Shown here one piece after another: positions 25,138 to 33,971 of a stretch of DNA of 64,000 bases (position 1 is the stretch's first letter; every line of letters begins with the position of its first letter). The notes below the pieces were generated by a model. That model saw only the letters and a list, made by a program, of their open reading frames with translations, had not been told where the DNA came from and searched no databases. Source of the DNA: Ruegeria haliotis (GTDB lineage Bacteria; Pseudomonadota; Alphaproteobacteria; Rhodobacterales; Rhodobacteraceae); the NCBI RefSeq assembly GCF_013377785.1, contig NZ_JABXWT010000020.1:1-64000 (forward strand), in the 5' to 3' direction. The position numbers were made by a program, and so were the translations under genes.

Positions 25138-26424
25138 ATGGCCGCTACAATTTTCCTGACCATGATTGTCCTGCTGCTTCTGGGCTTTCCAATGATGATC
25201 CCGCTGATTGCCGGCGCGTTCATCGGCTTTCTGATGCTGTTCGGCGATCTGGCCCGGACTGAAACCATGGTGCAGCAGATGATGGCGGGCATCCGCCCTG
25301 CTTCGCTGATAGCGGTGCCGATGTTCATCCTTGCTGCCGACATCATGACCCGTGGCCAGTCGGCCGGGCGGCTGATCAATGTGGTGATGGCCTACATAGG
25401 TCACATCCGTGGCGGACTGGCAATTTCCACAGCTGCCGCCTGCACTATGTTCGGTGCGGTCTCGGGCTCCACCCAAGCCACAGTTGTGGCCATCGGCTCC
25501 CCGCTGCGCCCCCGGATGCTGAAGGCGGGGTATAAAGACAGTTTCGTGCTGGCGCTGATTGTGAATGCCAGCGACATTGCATTCCTGATCCCGCCTTCAA
25601 TCGGCATGATCATCTATGGCGTGGTCTCCAGCACCTCGATCGCCGAGCTGTTCATTGCAGGCATCGGCCCCGGCCTGCTGATCCTGATGCTGTTTTCCAT
25701 CTACGCCTATATCTATGCAGTGCGCAACAACGTGCCGACCGAACCCAAGGCTACTTGGAGTCAACGGCTGCAGACAATGCGGCAGGCGCTGTGGCCGATG
25801 GGGTTCCCGGTGATCATCATCGGCGGCATCTATGGCGGCGTGTTCAGCCCGACCGAGGCGGCAGCGGCCTGTGTTCTTTATGCGCTGATCCTTGAGGTAG
25901 GCGTGTTCCGCTCCATGTCGCTGGCGGATGTCTATGACACCGCCAAATCTACCGGGCTGATCACCGCCATAGTGTTCATTCTGGTAGGCGCGGGTGCGGC
26001 GTTTTCCTGGGTGATCTCCTTCGCGCAGGTGCCGCAGCAGATCCTGGGCGCCATCGGCATTGCCGAGATGAGTGCGATCGGAGTGTTGTTTGTTATTTCC
26101 ATCGCCTTTTTCATCGGCTGCATGTTTGTTGACCCGATTGTGGTGATACTGGTGTTGGTGCCGGTCTTTGCCCCGGTGGTGAAATCAGTGGGTATCGATC
26201 CTGTGCTCGTCGGGACTATCATCACGCTACAGGTGGCAATCGGCTCAGCCACGCCGCCATTCGGCTGTGACATCTTCACCGCCATTGCAGTGTTCAAGCG
26301 CCCCTACGCAGAGGTGGTGCGCGGCACACCACCGTTCATCCTGATGCTGTTGGCGGTGTCAGTGGCGTTGATCTTCTTCCCGCAGATTGCGCTGTTCCTG
26401 CGCGACCTGGCCTTTGCGAAATAA
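25138..26424 (+). CDS. uehC: Ectoine TRAP transporter, large membrane subunit (DctM type)
   Basis: The 428-residue protein carries the DctM layout of about 12 membrane segments, with the conserved loops GAVSGSTQATVVAIGSP, LIPPSIGMIIYGVVS and SATPPFGCDIFTAIAVF. It forms the translocation path for ectoines. Length and order match UehC from the Ruegeria locus. It is followed 12 bases later by the universal stress protein gene, the arrangement also found for TeaABCD of Halomonas. Confidence 0.93.
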   Translation: MAATIFLTMIVLLLLGFPMMIPLIAGAFIGFLMLFGDLARTETMVQQMMAGIRPASLIAVPMFILAADIMTRGQSAGRLINVVMAYIGHIRGGLAISTAAACTMFGAVSGSTQATVVAIGSPLRPRMLKAGYKDSFVLALIVNASDIAFLIPPSIGMIIYGVVSSTSIAELFIAGIGPGLLILMLFSIYAYIYAVRNNVPTEPKATWSQRLQTMRQALWPMGFPVIIIGGIYGGVFSPTEAAAACVLYALILEVGVFRSMSLADVYDTAKSTGLITAIVFILVGAGAAFSWVISFAQVPQQILGAIGIAEMSAIGVLFVISIAFFIGCMFVDPIVVILVLVPVFAPVVKSVGIDPVLVGTIITLQVAIGSATPPFGCDIFTAIAVFKRPYAEVVRGTPPFILMLLAVSVALIFFPQIALFLRDLAFAK

Positions 26425-26436
26425 GGAGCCACGGCG

Positions 26437-26874
26437 ATGTTCAAATCCATTCTGGTTCCCTTTGATGGTTCGCAAGGTGCGGAGGCCGCGTTGGCCAAGG
26501 CGGCGGCACTGGCGCAGCTTTGCGGGGCAGAGTTGACGCTGCTGACGGTTTACCGCCATCATTCGCTGCTGGAGGCCTCCATGCATATGCTGCGCCCTGA
26601 CGAGCCCGCTGATCTGGACGATATCATGCGCAGCCACGCCAAAGAGGTTGCCGAGCGCGGCAAGTCACTGGTGGTGGAAAGCGGCATTTCGGCACCGCGC
26701 GCGTTTGTCAAAGCCGGGCCGGTGGCCCGTACTATCACCGGGTTTGCCAAAGAGCGCAGGCATGATCTGATCGTAATCGGCAGTCGCGGCCTTGGCTCGC
26801 TAGAAGGGGTTCTTCTGGGCAGTGTCTCTCACAAAGTGACGAGCCTGTCTGAAACTCCGGTTCTTGTTATTTAG
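26437..26874 (+). CDS. usp: Universal stress protein linked to the ectoine transporter
   Basis: The 145-residue UspA-fold protein begins FKSILVPFDGSQGAEAAL and keeps the ATP-binding G-x2-G-x9-G-S motif (GSRGLGSLEGVLLGSVS). ATP-binding USPs next to ectoine TRAP systems (TeaD in Halomonas) modulate transporter activity. Its fixed place after uehC supports the same role here, by analogy. Confidence 0.88.
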   Translation: MFKSILVPFDGSQGAEAALAKAAALAQLCGAELTLLTVYRHHSLLEASMHMLRPDEPADLDDIMRSHAKEVAERGKSLVVESGISAPRAFVKAGPVARTITGFAKERRHDLIVIGSRGLGSLEGVLLGSVSHKVTSLSETPVLVI

Positions 26875-26882
26875 GAAAGAAA

Positions 26883-27647
26883 ATGGCTTTGGATACTCAC
26901 TCCACGCCCTCGCGCGCTCGTGCCTTACTGGATGACCGTCCTGTCAGAAAGCGGATTGCATTGGTAGCGCTGGCGACAGACCACACGTCAGAGCGCGACT
27001 TTGCCCGAATTTGCGACCCGGATCAGGTGGGCGTTTATACAAACCGGATCGCGTTTGAGAACCCGACCACCAAGGAAACGCTGTTGCGGACCGGCCCGCG
27101 ACTGAGTGAGGCCGCAGCGCAAATCCTGCCTGATGAAGAAGTGGATGTCGTGGCCTACGGCTGCACTGCCGCCTCTATTGTCTTGGGCAATGATGCCGTC
27201 ACCCGGTATCTGAATGCGGCCAAGCCGGATACACCCTGCGTCACCCCCAGTTCTGCCGCCTTCGATGCGTTTGACGCGCTGGGGGTTAAACGGGTCTCAG
27301 TGCTGACGCCTTACAGTCCCGAAGTGACGGATGAATTGGCGCAGTATTTCACGACGCATGGACCGGAGGTGATCAACGCTGTCTGTTTCGGCCTGACTGA
27401 CGATCGCCAGATGGCGCGTATTTCCGAGGACAGTATTGTCGAGGCTGGGATTGCGGCCTGCAACGACCAGGCCGATGCGCTGTTCCTGTCCTGCACCGCG
27501 CTGCGCGCCGCTACCTGCGTGCAGCGGATCGAAGACCGGCTTGGCAAACCGGTTGTCAGCTCGAACCAAGCGATGGTCTGGCGCTGTCTGCGGCTGGCCG
27601 GGATCACGGATTCAGTACCGGGTTATGGCAGGCTTTTCGAACTCTAA
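26883..27647 (+). CDS. eutA: EutA, Asp/Glu racemase/maleate-isomerase-like enzyme of hydroxyectoine use
   Basis: The 254-residue protein belongs to the maleate isomerase/arylmalonate decarboxylase superfamily, with the two catalytic-type cysteines in AYGCTAASIV and FLSCTALRAA. EutA, EutB and EutC are thought to convert the hydroxylated intermediate from 5-hydroxyectoine into the ectoine branch; EutA probably performs the stereochemical inversion. The assignment rests on position between usp and eutB and on the family. Confidence 0.85.
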   Translation: MALDTHSTPSRARALLDDRPVRKRIALVALATDHTSERDFARICDPDQVGVYTNRIAFENPTTKETLLRTGPRLSEAAAQILPDEEVDVVAYGCTAASIVLGNDAVTRYLNAAKPDTPCVTPSSAAFDAFDALGVKRVSVLTPYSPEVTDELAQYFTTHGPEVINAVCFGLTDDRQMARISEDSIVEAGIAACNDQADALFLSCTALRAATCVQRIEDRLGKPVVSSNQAMVWRCLRLAGITDSVPGYGRLFEL

Positions 27648-27665
27648 TCAGGCAAGACAGGTCCA

Positions 27666-28673
27666 ATGACGAGCAAAATTACCCTTCAGGACAGCTATCA
27701 GGCACAGGCGCGGATTTCCGGGCGCATCCGGCGAACTGCTCTGGTGGAGTCTCCTTCGCTCAGCAAGCTGAGCGGCGGGCAGATTTCCCTCAAGCTGGAA
27801 AGCACCCAGATCACCGGCAGTTTCAAGCTTCGCGGTGCAACCAGTGCAGTCTTGTCTCTGACGGAAGAACAGCGCGCGGTGGGGGTCGTGGGTGTCTCTA
27901 CTGGCAACCACGGGCGTGGGCTTGCCTATGCCGCCGCGCAGGCCGGGGTGCGCTGCATCATCTGCATGTCCGAGCTGGTACCGCAGAACAAGCTTGAAGG
28001 CATCAAATCCCACGGTGCTGAGGTGCGTATTGTGGGCCGTTCACAAGACGATGCACAGGTTGAGGTCGATCGGCTGGTGGCTGAAGGTATGACCATGTTG
28101 CCGCCCTTTGATCACCGCGACATCATTGCGGGCCAGAGCACCGTTGCACTGGAAATATTGGAGCAGGCGCCGGACCTGGACACCGTGCTGGTTCCACTGT
28201 CTGGCGGCGGGCTGATTTCCGGCATGGGTATGGTGTTAAAGGCCGCAAACCCGAATATCCGGATGATCGGCATCACCATGGAACGCGGCGCGGCGATGTA
28301 TGAATGCCTTAAGGCGGGCAAGCCGGTTCTGGTTGAAGAACAAGCAACGCTAGCAGATTCTCTGGGCGGCGGCATCGGGCTAGACAATGCTTATACCTTT
28401 GAGATGACCAAGGCTTTTGTCGATGACGTGGTGCTGGTCTCTGAAGAGGAAATCGCCGCTGCCATCCGTCACGCCTATTTCCAAGAATGTCAGGTGATCG
28501 AAGGCTCGGGTAGTGTAGGCATCGCCGCTTTGCTGTCGGGCAAAATCGAAAACCCCGGCCGATGTGTTGCGCTGGTCAGCGGCCAGAACATTGCCATGGA
28601 CCTGCACAAGCGCATCATAGACGGTGAAAACGTCGATGTGGCAGCCGAATCCAAGGGAGGCGAAGATGCCTGA
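27666..28673 (+). CDS. eutB: EutB, PLP-dependent threonine-dehydratase-like hydroxyectoine enzyme
   Basis: A fold-type-II PLP enzyme of 335 residues: Lys54 in TGSFKLRGAT binds PLP, STGNHGRGLAYAA holds the substrate loop, and LSGGGLISGMG is the phosphate-binding glycine loop. The closest families are threonine/serine dehydratases, and EutB is proposed to dehydrate the hydroxylated diaminobutyrate intermediate. Its stop overlaps the eutC start by 8 bases, which implies translational coupling. Confidence 0.87.
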   Translation: MTSKITLQDSYQAQARISGRIRRTALVESPSLSKLSGGQISLKLESTQITGSFKLRGATSAVLSLTEEQRAVGVVGVSTGNHGRGLAYAAAQAGVRCIICMSELVPQNKLEGIKSHGAEVRIVGRSQDDAQVEVDRLVAEGMTMLPPFDHRDIIAGQSTVALEILEQAPDLDTVLVPLSGGGLISGMGMVLKAANPNIRMIGITMERGAAMYECLKAGKPVLVEEQATLADSLGGGIGLDNAYTFEMTKAFVDDVVLVSEEEIAAAIRHAYFQECQVIEGSGSVGIAALLSGKIENPGRCVALVSGQNIAMDLHKRIIDGENVDVAAESKGGEDA

Positions 28674-29658
28674 TATCAAAATCCTGACCGAAGCGGAACT
28701 GCGCGATCTGGTGCCGTTGGATAGTGACGCTGTGGATTGCGTCGAACAGGGCTTTACAACGCTTGCCGGGGGTAGGGTGGTGATGCCTCCGATCATGACG
28801 CTGCCGGTGCATGACCACAACGGCGAGGTTTGTGTGAAAACCGCCTATGTGCCGGGGATCGAAAGTTTTGCAATGAAGATGAGTCCGGGGTTTTTCGACA
28901 ATCCCAAGCTTGGCCTGCCAAGCACGACCGGGCTGATGGTGGTGTTTTCCAGCAGGACCGGCATTCTCGAGGCGCTGCTTCTGGACAATGGATACCTAAC
29001 AGATGTGCGCACCGCCGCAGCAGGGGCTGTCGCGGCCCGCCACCTTGCGCGCGAGGATGCGGCGCATGTGTGCATCATCGGTGCCGGAGTGCAGTCGAAG
29101 ATGCAGCTCAAGGCCATGACTCTGGTGCGCGGGATCAAAAGCGCCGTGATCTGGGCGCGGGACCCAGCCAAGGCTAAGGCCGCAGCTGCCGGCCTGCGTG
29201 AGGAACTTGGGATTGATGTAACCGTTAGCACGGATGTGGCTCAGGCTGTCGCCTCAGCGGATATTGTTGTCACGACGACGCCCGCAGCCGCGCCTGTGGT
29301 CAAGGCGGAGTGGCTGCATCCGGGGCAACTGGTCATCGCGATGGGATCGGATCAGGACCACAAGTGTGAGCTTGAGCCCGCCTGCCTGACCAAGGCAAAC
29401 CTATATGTTCCCGACAGCCAAGCGCAGTGTGCCGTCAAGGGCGAACTGCGCAGCGCAATCGAATCTGGGCTGATCCCCAAGGGCTGCAGCTTTACCGAGT
29501 TGGGTCATGTCACTGCGGGCAAGGCCGTTGGTCGCCAGTCGGACAATGATCTGATCGTCGCCGACTTGACCGGAACCGGTGTGCAGGACACCGCCATCGC
29601 AACTCTTGCAGGCAATCGCGCGGAGGCGGCGGGTGCCGGCTCCACCTTCTCCAGCTGA
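28666..29658 (+). CDS. eutC: EutC, ornithine-cyclodeaminase-like reductase of hydroxyectoine use
   Basis: The start is ATG 28666, preceded by gggaggcga; the frame is open earlier inside eutB, but without a better site. The 330-residue product is of the OCD/mu-crystallin family, with a Rossmann dinucleotide motif (VCIIGAGVQSKMQLKAM) and the substrate-side phrase FAMKMSPGFFDNP. It probably reduces the imine made by EutB, giving diaminobutyrate-type product. The assignment follows locus order in Ruegeria. Confidence 0.87.
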   Translation: MPDIKILTEAELRDLVPLDSDAVDCVEQGFTTLAGGRVVMPPIMTLPVHDHNGEVCVKTAYVPGIESFAMKMSPGFFDNPKLGLPSTTGLMVVFSSRTGILEALLLDNGYLTDVRTAAAGAVAARHLAREDAAHVCIIGAGVQSKMQLKAMTLVRGIKSAVIWARDPAKAKAAAAGLREELGIDVTVSTDVAQAVASADIVVTTTPAAAPVVKAEWLHPGQLVIAMGSDQDHKCELEPACLTKANLYVPDSQAQCAVKGELRSAIESGLIPKGCSFTELGHVTAGKAVGRQSDNDLIVADLTGTGVQDTAIATLAGNRAEAAGAGSTFSS

Positions 29659-29677
29659 TTAATCAGGAACCATACAC

Positions 29678-30865
29678 ATGGCAGACCCCAAGCTGTATTT
29701 CTCCCACGCTGAATACCAAGAGCGCCTGGATAAAACCCGATCCGAAATGGCTCGCCGCGGTCTCGATCTTCTGATCGTCACTGATCCGTCCAACATGAAC
29801 TGGCTAACCGGTTATGACGGTTGGTCCTTCTATGTGCATCAGTGTGTGGTGCTGAGCATGGAGGGTGAGCCGATCTGGTATGGCCGTGGCCAGGATGCCA
29901 ACGGTGCCCTGCGCACCTGTTTCATGGATTCTGCCAATATCATCGGCTACCCGGACCACTATGTGCAGTCGACCGAGCGACACCCGATGGACTACCTGTC
30001 GGCGCAGTTGAAAGACCGCGGACTGGACAGCGGCAATATCGGTGTCGAGATGGACAATTATTGGTTCACAGCCGCCGCCTATGCTTCACTACAGAAACAT
30101 CTGCCCAACGCTCGCTTTGGTGATGCCAACGCCCTGGTCAACTGGCAGCGCGCGGTGAAATCCGAGGCCGAACTTACCTATATGCGTCAGGCCGGCAAGA
30201 TCGTGGAGCGGATGCATCAGCGCATCTTTGACAAAATTGAGCCGGGCATGCGCAAATGCGACCTGGCGGCCGAGATCTATGACGCGGGCCTGCGCTATGA
30301 CAAGGCTTTGGGCTTTGGTGGCGACTATCCCGCCATTGTGCCGCTGTTGCCTTCGGGGCCGGACGCAGCAGCACCGCATCTGACCTGGGACGACCTGCCA
30401 ATGAAATCCGGTGAAGGCACGTTCTTTGAAATCGCGGGTGTCGTACACCGCTACCATTGCCCTCTGTCGCGTACCGTCTTTCTGGGCAAGCCGACCCAGA
30501 CCTTCCTTGATGCTGAAAAGGCTGTGCTCGAAGGCCTGGACGCGGGGCTGGAAATGGCCAAGGAGGGCAACACCTGCGAGGACATCGCCAAGGCGTTCTT
30601 CAAGGTGTTGAAAAAATACGGCATCGAGAAGGACAACCGTACCGGTTACCCGATTGGTGTTTCTTACCCGCCGGACTGGGGCGAGCGCACCATGTCCCTG
30701 CGTCCCGGTGACACCACGGTGTTGAAAGAGAACATGACCTTCCACTTCATGACGGGCCTCTGGATGGAGAACTGGGGTTTCGAGATCACAGAAAGCATCC
30801 GTATCGGAGCGAATGGGCCGGAATGCCTGTCCGACGTGCCGCGCAAATTGCTGGTAAAGGATTGA
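29678..30865 (+). CDS. eutD: Ectoine hydrolase (EutD/DoeA), M24 peptidase fold
   Basis: The 395-residue protein has an N-terminal creatinase-like domain (LDLLIVTDPSNMNWLTGYDG) and a C-terminal pita-bread domain. It opens the ectoine ring to N-acetyl-diaminobutyrate (and the hydroxyectoine equivalent). The usual metal-binding D-D-H-E-E set of aminopeptidase P is not conserved; the corresponding region reads FFEIAGVVHRYHCPLSRTVF, as expected for ectoine hydrolase rather than a metallopeptidase. It is cytoplasmic and lies 3 bases from eutE. Confidence 0.92.
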   Translation: MADPKLYFSHAEYQERLDKTRSEMARRGLDLLIVTDPSNMNWLTGYDGWSFYVHQCVVLSMEGEPIWYGRGQDANGALRTCFMDSANIIGYPDHYVQSTERHPMDYLSAQLKDRGLDSGNIGVEMDNYWFTAAAYASLQKHLPNARFGDANALVNWQRAVKSEAELTYMRQAGKIVERMHQRIFDKIEPGMRKCDLAAEIYDAGLRYDKALGFGGDYPAIVPLLPSGPDAAAPHLTWDDLPMKSGEGTFFEIAGVVHRYHCPLSRTVFLGKPTQTFLDAEKAVLEGLDAGLEMAKEGNTCEDIAKAFFKVLKKYGIEKDNRTGYPIGVSYPPDWGERTMSLRPGDTTVLKENMTFHFMTGLWMENWGFEITESIRIGANGPECLSDVPRKLLVKD

Positions 30866-30868
30866 TCC

Positions 30869-31861
30869 ATGAAGGCTAATCCGATTTCGTCCACCATCCC
30901 CTTGGATCAGGACGGGGTGCATCACGGCTATCTGAAGCTTCCCTATAGCCGCGATGACAGCGCCTGGGGATCGGTGATGATCCCACTGACTGTGATCCAG
31001 AGTGGCGAGGGGCCGACTGCTCTTTTGACCGGCGCTAATCACGGCGATGAATATGAGGGCCCGATTGCCCTGCATGAGCTCGCCTCGATCACCGGCGCCG
31101 AAGACGTGACCGGTCGGTTGATCATTGTGCCAGCCTTCAACTATCCTGCATTCCGGGCAGGCACCCGCACCTCACCCATTGACAAGGGTAATATGAACCG
31201 GGCTTTCCCGGGCCGCCCTGACGGTACTGTGACCGAAAAGATTGCAGACTACTTTCAGCGCACATTGCTGCCGCTGGCGGATGTGGCGGTGGATTTCCAT
31301 TCGGGTGGCAAAACGCTGGATTTCGTCCCCTTTGCTGCGGCGCATATCCTGGATGACAAGGCCACGCAGGAGGCCTGCTTTGCCGCGATGAAGGCGTTCA
31401 ATGCGCCTTATTCGGTTGAGCTGTTAGAGATCGACAGTGCTGGCATGTATGACACCGCGGTCGAAGAGATGAGCAAGGTTCTGGTCACCACCGAGCTTGG
31501 CGGCGGCGGCTCGTCCACGGCGCGCAGCAACGCCATTGCCAAGAAGGGCCTGCGCAACGTGCTGATCCATTTCGGCATCCTGCAGGGCGAGATGCAGATC
31601 AATGAGACCGTGAACCTGACGATGCCGGATGACGATTGCTTCCTGTTCAGCGAGGGCGACGGCCTTTACGAAGCGATGACCGACTTGGGTCAGCCGGTTG
31701 AAAAAGGTGATCTGATTGCCCGCATCTGGCCGCTGGACCGCACCGGGCAGCCGCCGGTGGAATACTACGCACGCCGCGCCGGGCTGGTAATCAGCCGTCA
31801 TTTCCCCGGCTTGATCAAGTCCGGCGACTGCGTTGCAGTTGTCGGCGTCATTGGCGCCTGA
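30869..31861 (+). CDS. eutE: N-acetyl-diaminobutyrate deacetylase (EutE/DoeB)
   Basis: The 330-residue zinc enzyme belongs to the succinylglutamate desuccinylase/aspartoacylase (M14-like) family. Ligands His58 and Glu61 (NHGDEYEGP) and His144 (VDFHSGG) are all present. It removes acetate from the EutD product to give L-2,4-diaminobutyrate. It starts 3 bases after eutD and is followed 12 bases later by asnC. Confidence 0.92.
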   Translation: MKANPISSTIPLDQDGVHHGYLKLPYSRDDSAWGSVMIPLTVIQSGEGPTALLTGANHGDEYEGPIALHELASITGAEDVTGRLIIVPAFNYPAFRAGTRTSPIDKGNMNRAFPGRPDGTVTEKIADYFQRTLLPLADVAVDFHSGGKTLDFVPFAAAHILDDKATQEACFAAMKAFNAPYSVELLEIDSAGMYDTAVEEMSKVLVTTELGGGGSSTARSNAIAKKGLRNVLIHFGILQGEMQINETVNLTMPDDDCFLFSEGDGLYEAMTDLGQPVEKGDLIARIWPLDRTGQPPVEYYARRAGLVISRHFPGLIKSGDCVAVVGVIGA

Positions 31862-31873
31862 TAGGGCCAGCAC

Positions 31874-32353
31874 ATGCAACTGGATCAGCGCGACCTCGAC
31901 ATTTTGCGCGTGCTCTCGACCGAGGGCCGCATCACCAAGGCCGCGCTGGCCGAGCGGATCGGTCTGTCGCCGACCCCCTGCTGGGACCGGTTGAAGAAGT
32001 TGGAACAGGCCGGGCTTATCGAAGGTTACGGTGCCCGTATCAACCTCAAGAAACTGGCGCCTCATGTGACCGTGTTCGTAGCTGCAGAGATCGCCGATCA
32101 CACGGCCGCCAGCTTCCGTGCTTTTGAAACGGCAATGCAGCGTTACAGCGAAGTCACCGCCTGCTGGGCGCTGGGGGGTGGGTTTGATTATCTCTTGCAG
32201 ATCGTCACCCGCGACATCGACGCCTATCAGCGGCTGATAGATGAGATGCTGGATGCCCGCATCGGCCTAAGCCGCTATTTCACCTATGTGGTGACCAAAC
32301 CCGTGAAAGGCGCAGGCGCGCCACCCTTGGATATTCTACTGGGCAACGGCTGA
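31874..32353 (+). CDS. asnC: Lrp/AsnC-type regulator of the ectoine operon
   Basis: A 159-residue Lrp/AsnC protein: N-terminal helix-turn-helix (ILRVLSTEGRITKAALAERI then GLSPTPCWDRLKKLEQAGLI) and a C-terminal RAM ligand-binding domain (VTACWALGGGFDYLLQIVTR). It corresponds to AsnC/DoeX of known ectoine loci, likely an activator or fine-tuner that senses an amino-acid intermediate. It is co-directional with eutE and ssd. Confidence 0.9.
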   Translation: MQLDQRDLDILRVLSTEGRITKAALAERIGLSPTPCWDRLKKLEQAGLIEGYGARINLKKLAPHVTVFVAAEIADHTAASFRAFETAMQRYSEVTACWALGGGFDYLLQIVTRDIDAYQRLIDEMLDARIGLSRYFTYVVTKPVKGAGAPPLDILLGNG

Positions 32354-32467
32354 CCCTGCACGAAAGAGCCTGCGCAGCAGCTGTTTCTTCTGCACGCCCT
32401 GCCAACTTCAGTCACATCCTCTGTTCAAATCCGGCAGTTTCTTCTGCAAGACGTGAGGAGGACAATC

Positions 32468-33943
32468 ATGACAGAGACCGCTCTCTCTGCCCGTGCGGAC
32501 ATCGTGGATAAGGCGCTGGTACGCTCTTTTTCTTATATAAACGGTAAGTGGTGCGCGGCTGGTAACGGCGAAACCTTCCCGGTGAGTGATCCTGCGGACG
32601 GAGCAGAGCTGGGGCATGTGGCGAGCCTTTCGACAGAGGAATCATCTGCCGCCGTGGATGCGGCGCAGGCTGCGTTTCCCGCATGGGCGGCATTGCTGCC
32701 ACAGGAGCGCTCGGCCATCCTGCGCCGCTGGTTCGAGCTGCAGCTGGAACACAAGGAAGACCTTGCCCGCATCATGGTGCTGGAACAGGGCAAACCCCTG
32801 TCCGAAGCACGCGGTGAAATCGACTATGGCGCGGCCTTTGTGGAGTTCTACGCGGAAGAGGCCAAACGCCCCAATATCGAAGGCGTCACCAGTCATCTGC
32901 ACGACGCCGAGGTGGAGCTGTGGCGCGAACCGGTGGGGGTGGCGGCACTTATCACACCGTGGAATTTCCCCTCTGCCATGCTGACTCGCAAGGCCTCAGC
33001 GGCCCTGGCGACGGGCTGCGCGATTGTGGCACATCCCTCGGGCGAAACCCCGTTCAGCGCCCTGGCGCTGGCAGAACTGGCTGAACGTGCAGGCTTCCCG
33101 CCAGGCGTGTTTAATATCGTGACCGGCAAAGCCTCGACCGTTGTGAGGCCTTGGACCCAGGACAACCGGGTGCGGGCGCTGTCGTTCACCGGTTCGACCA
33201 ATATAGGCAAGCTGCTATACCGCCAGTCCGCAGACACCGTGAAACGGCTAGTGATGGAACTGGGGGGCCACGCGCCGGTGATCGTTTTCAAAGACTGTGA
33301 TCTGGACAAGGCGGTGGATGAAGCCATCAAGGCGAAATTTGCAACCTCCGGCCAGGACTGCCTCGGCGCCAACCGGATCTTTGTTGAGCGCCCGGTTTAC
33401 AGCGAGTTCTGCGCGAGGTTCACCGAAGCCGCCAAAGCCCTGACAATCGACAAGGGCATGGAGGACTGCGACCTCGGCCCCCTGATGAACGAAAAGGCGG
33501 TGCAGAAGCAGGAAGAGCATGTCGCCGATGCTCTGGCCAAGGGTGCCAAACTGGCCTGCGGAGGTAAGCGGCATCCGCTGGGGCCGCTGTTTTATGAAGC
33601 AACAGTGCTGACGGATGTGCCCGCGGATGCGATGATCATGTCTGAAGAGACATTTGGCCCCGTCGCGCCCATCACCGCTTTCGATACCGAGGAGGAAGTG
33701 ATCGCCACCGCCAACAACAGCGAATACGGGCTGGTGGCCTATGTCCACAGCCATGATCCGCGCCGCATTTACCGGCTGAGCCGCGCACTGGAATACGGCA
33801 TGGTGGCCGTGAACCGCACTAAAGTCACAGGTGCACCGATCCCCTTTGGCGGCACCAAGCAATCCGGCCTGGGCCGTGAAGGCGCGCGGCTGGGAATGGA
33901 AGAATTCACCGAGATTAAATACGTTTGCCGTGACTGGGCCTGA
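32468..33943 (+). CDS. ssd: Semialdehyde dehydrogenase of ectoine catabolism (Ssd/DoeC)
   Basis: An NAD(P)-dependent aldehyde dehydrogenase of 491 residues with catalytic Cys298 (SGQDCLGANR), general base Glu264 (VMELGGHAPVIVF) and the cofactor phrase ITPWNFPSAM. The start at 32468 follows gaggagg; an earlier ATG at 32453 lies upstream of that site. It resembles succinate semialdehyde dehydrogenases, but in this operon it should oxidise aspartate semialdehyde to aspartate, the last step. A 114-base gap separates it from asnC, the largest after uehB, so it may have extra expression. Confidence 0.88.
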   Translation: MTETALSARADIVDKALVRSFSYINGKWCAAGNGETFPVSDPADGAELGHVASLSTEESSAAVDAAQAAFPAWAALLPQERSAILRRWFELQLEHKEDLARIMVLEQGKPLSEARGEIDYGAAFVEFYAEEAKRPNIEGVTSHLHDAEVELWREPVGVAALITPWNFPSAMLTRKASAALATGCAIVAHPSGETPFSALALAELAERAGFPPGVFNIVTGKASTVVRPWTQDNRVRALSFTGSTNIGKLLYRQSADTVKRLVMELGGHAPVIVFKDCDLDKAVDEAIKAKFATSGQDCLGANRIFVERPVYSEFCARFTEAAKALTIDKGMEDCDLGPLMNEKAVQKQEEHVADALAKGAKLACGGKRHPLGPLFYEATVLTDVPADAMIMSEETFGPVAPITAFDTEEEVIATANNSEYGLVAYVHSHDPRRIYRLSRALEYGMVAVNRTKVTGAPIPFGGTKQSGLGREGARLGMEEFTEIKYVCRDWA

Positions 33944-33971
33944 GCCCCGCACGGATGAGAAAGGAAGCAAT

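Noticed and set aside
28666..29658. Ornithine cyclodeaminase as function
   Set aside because: The family match is real, but locus order identifies EutC of hydroxyectoine use.
29678..30865. Xaa-Pro aminopeptidase as function of the M24-fold gene
   Set aside because: Metal ligands of true aminopeptidase P are not kept, and the position in the ectoine operon fits ectoine hydrolase.
30089..31075. 328-codon frame opposite eutD and eutE
   Set aside because: It is a shadow of two well-recognised genes in the operon.
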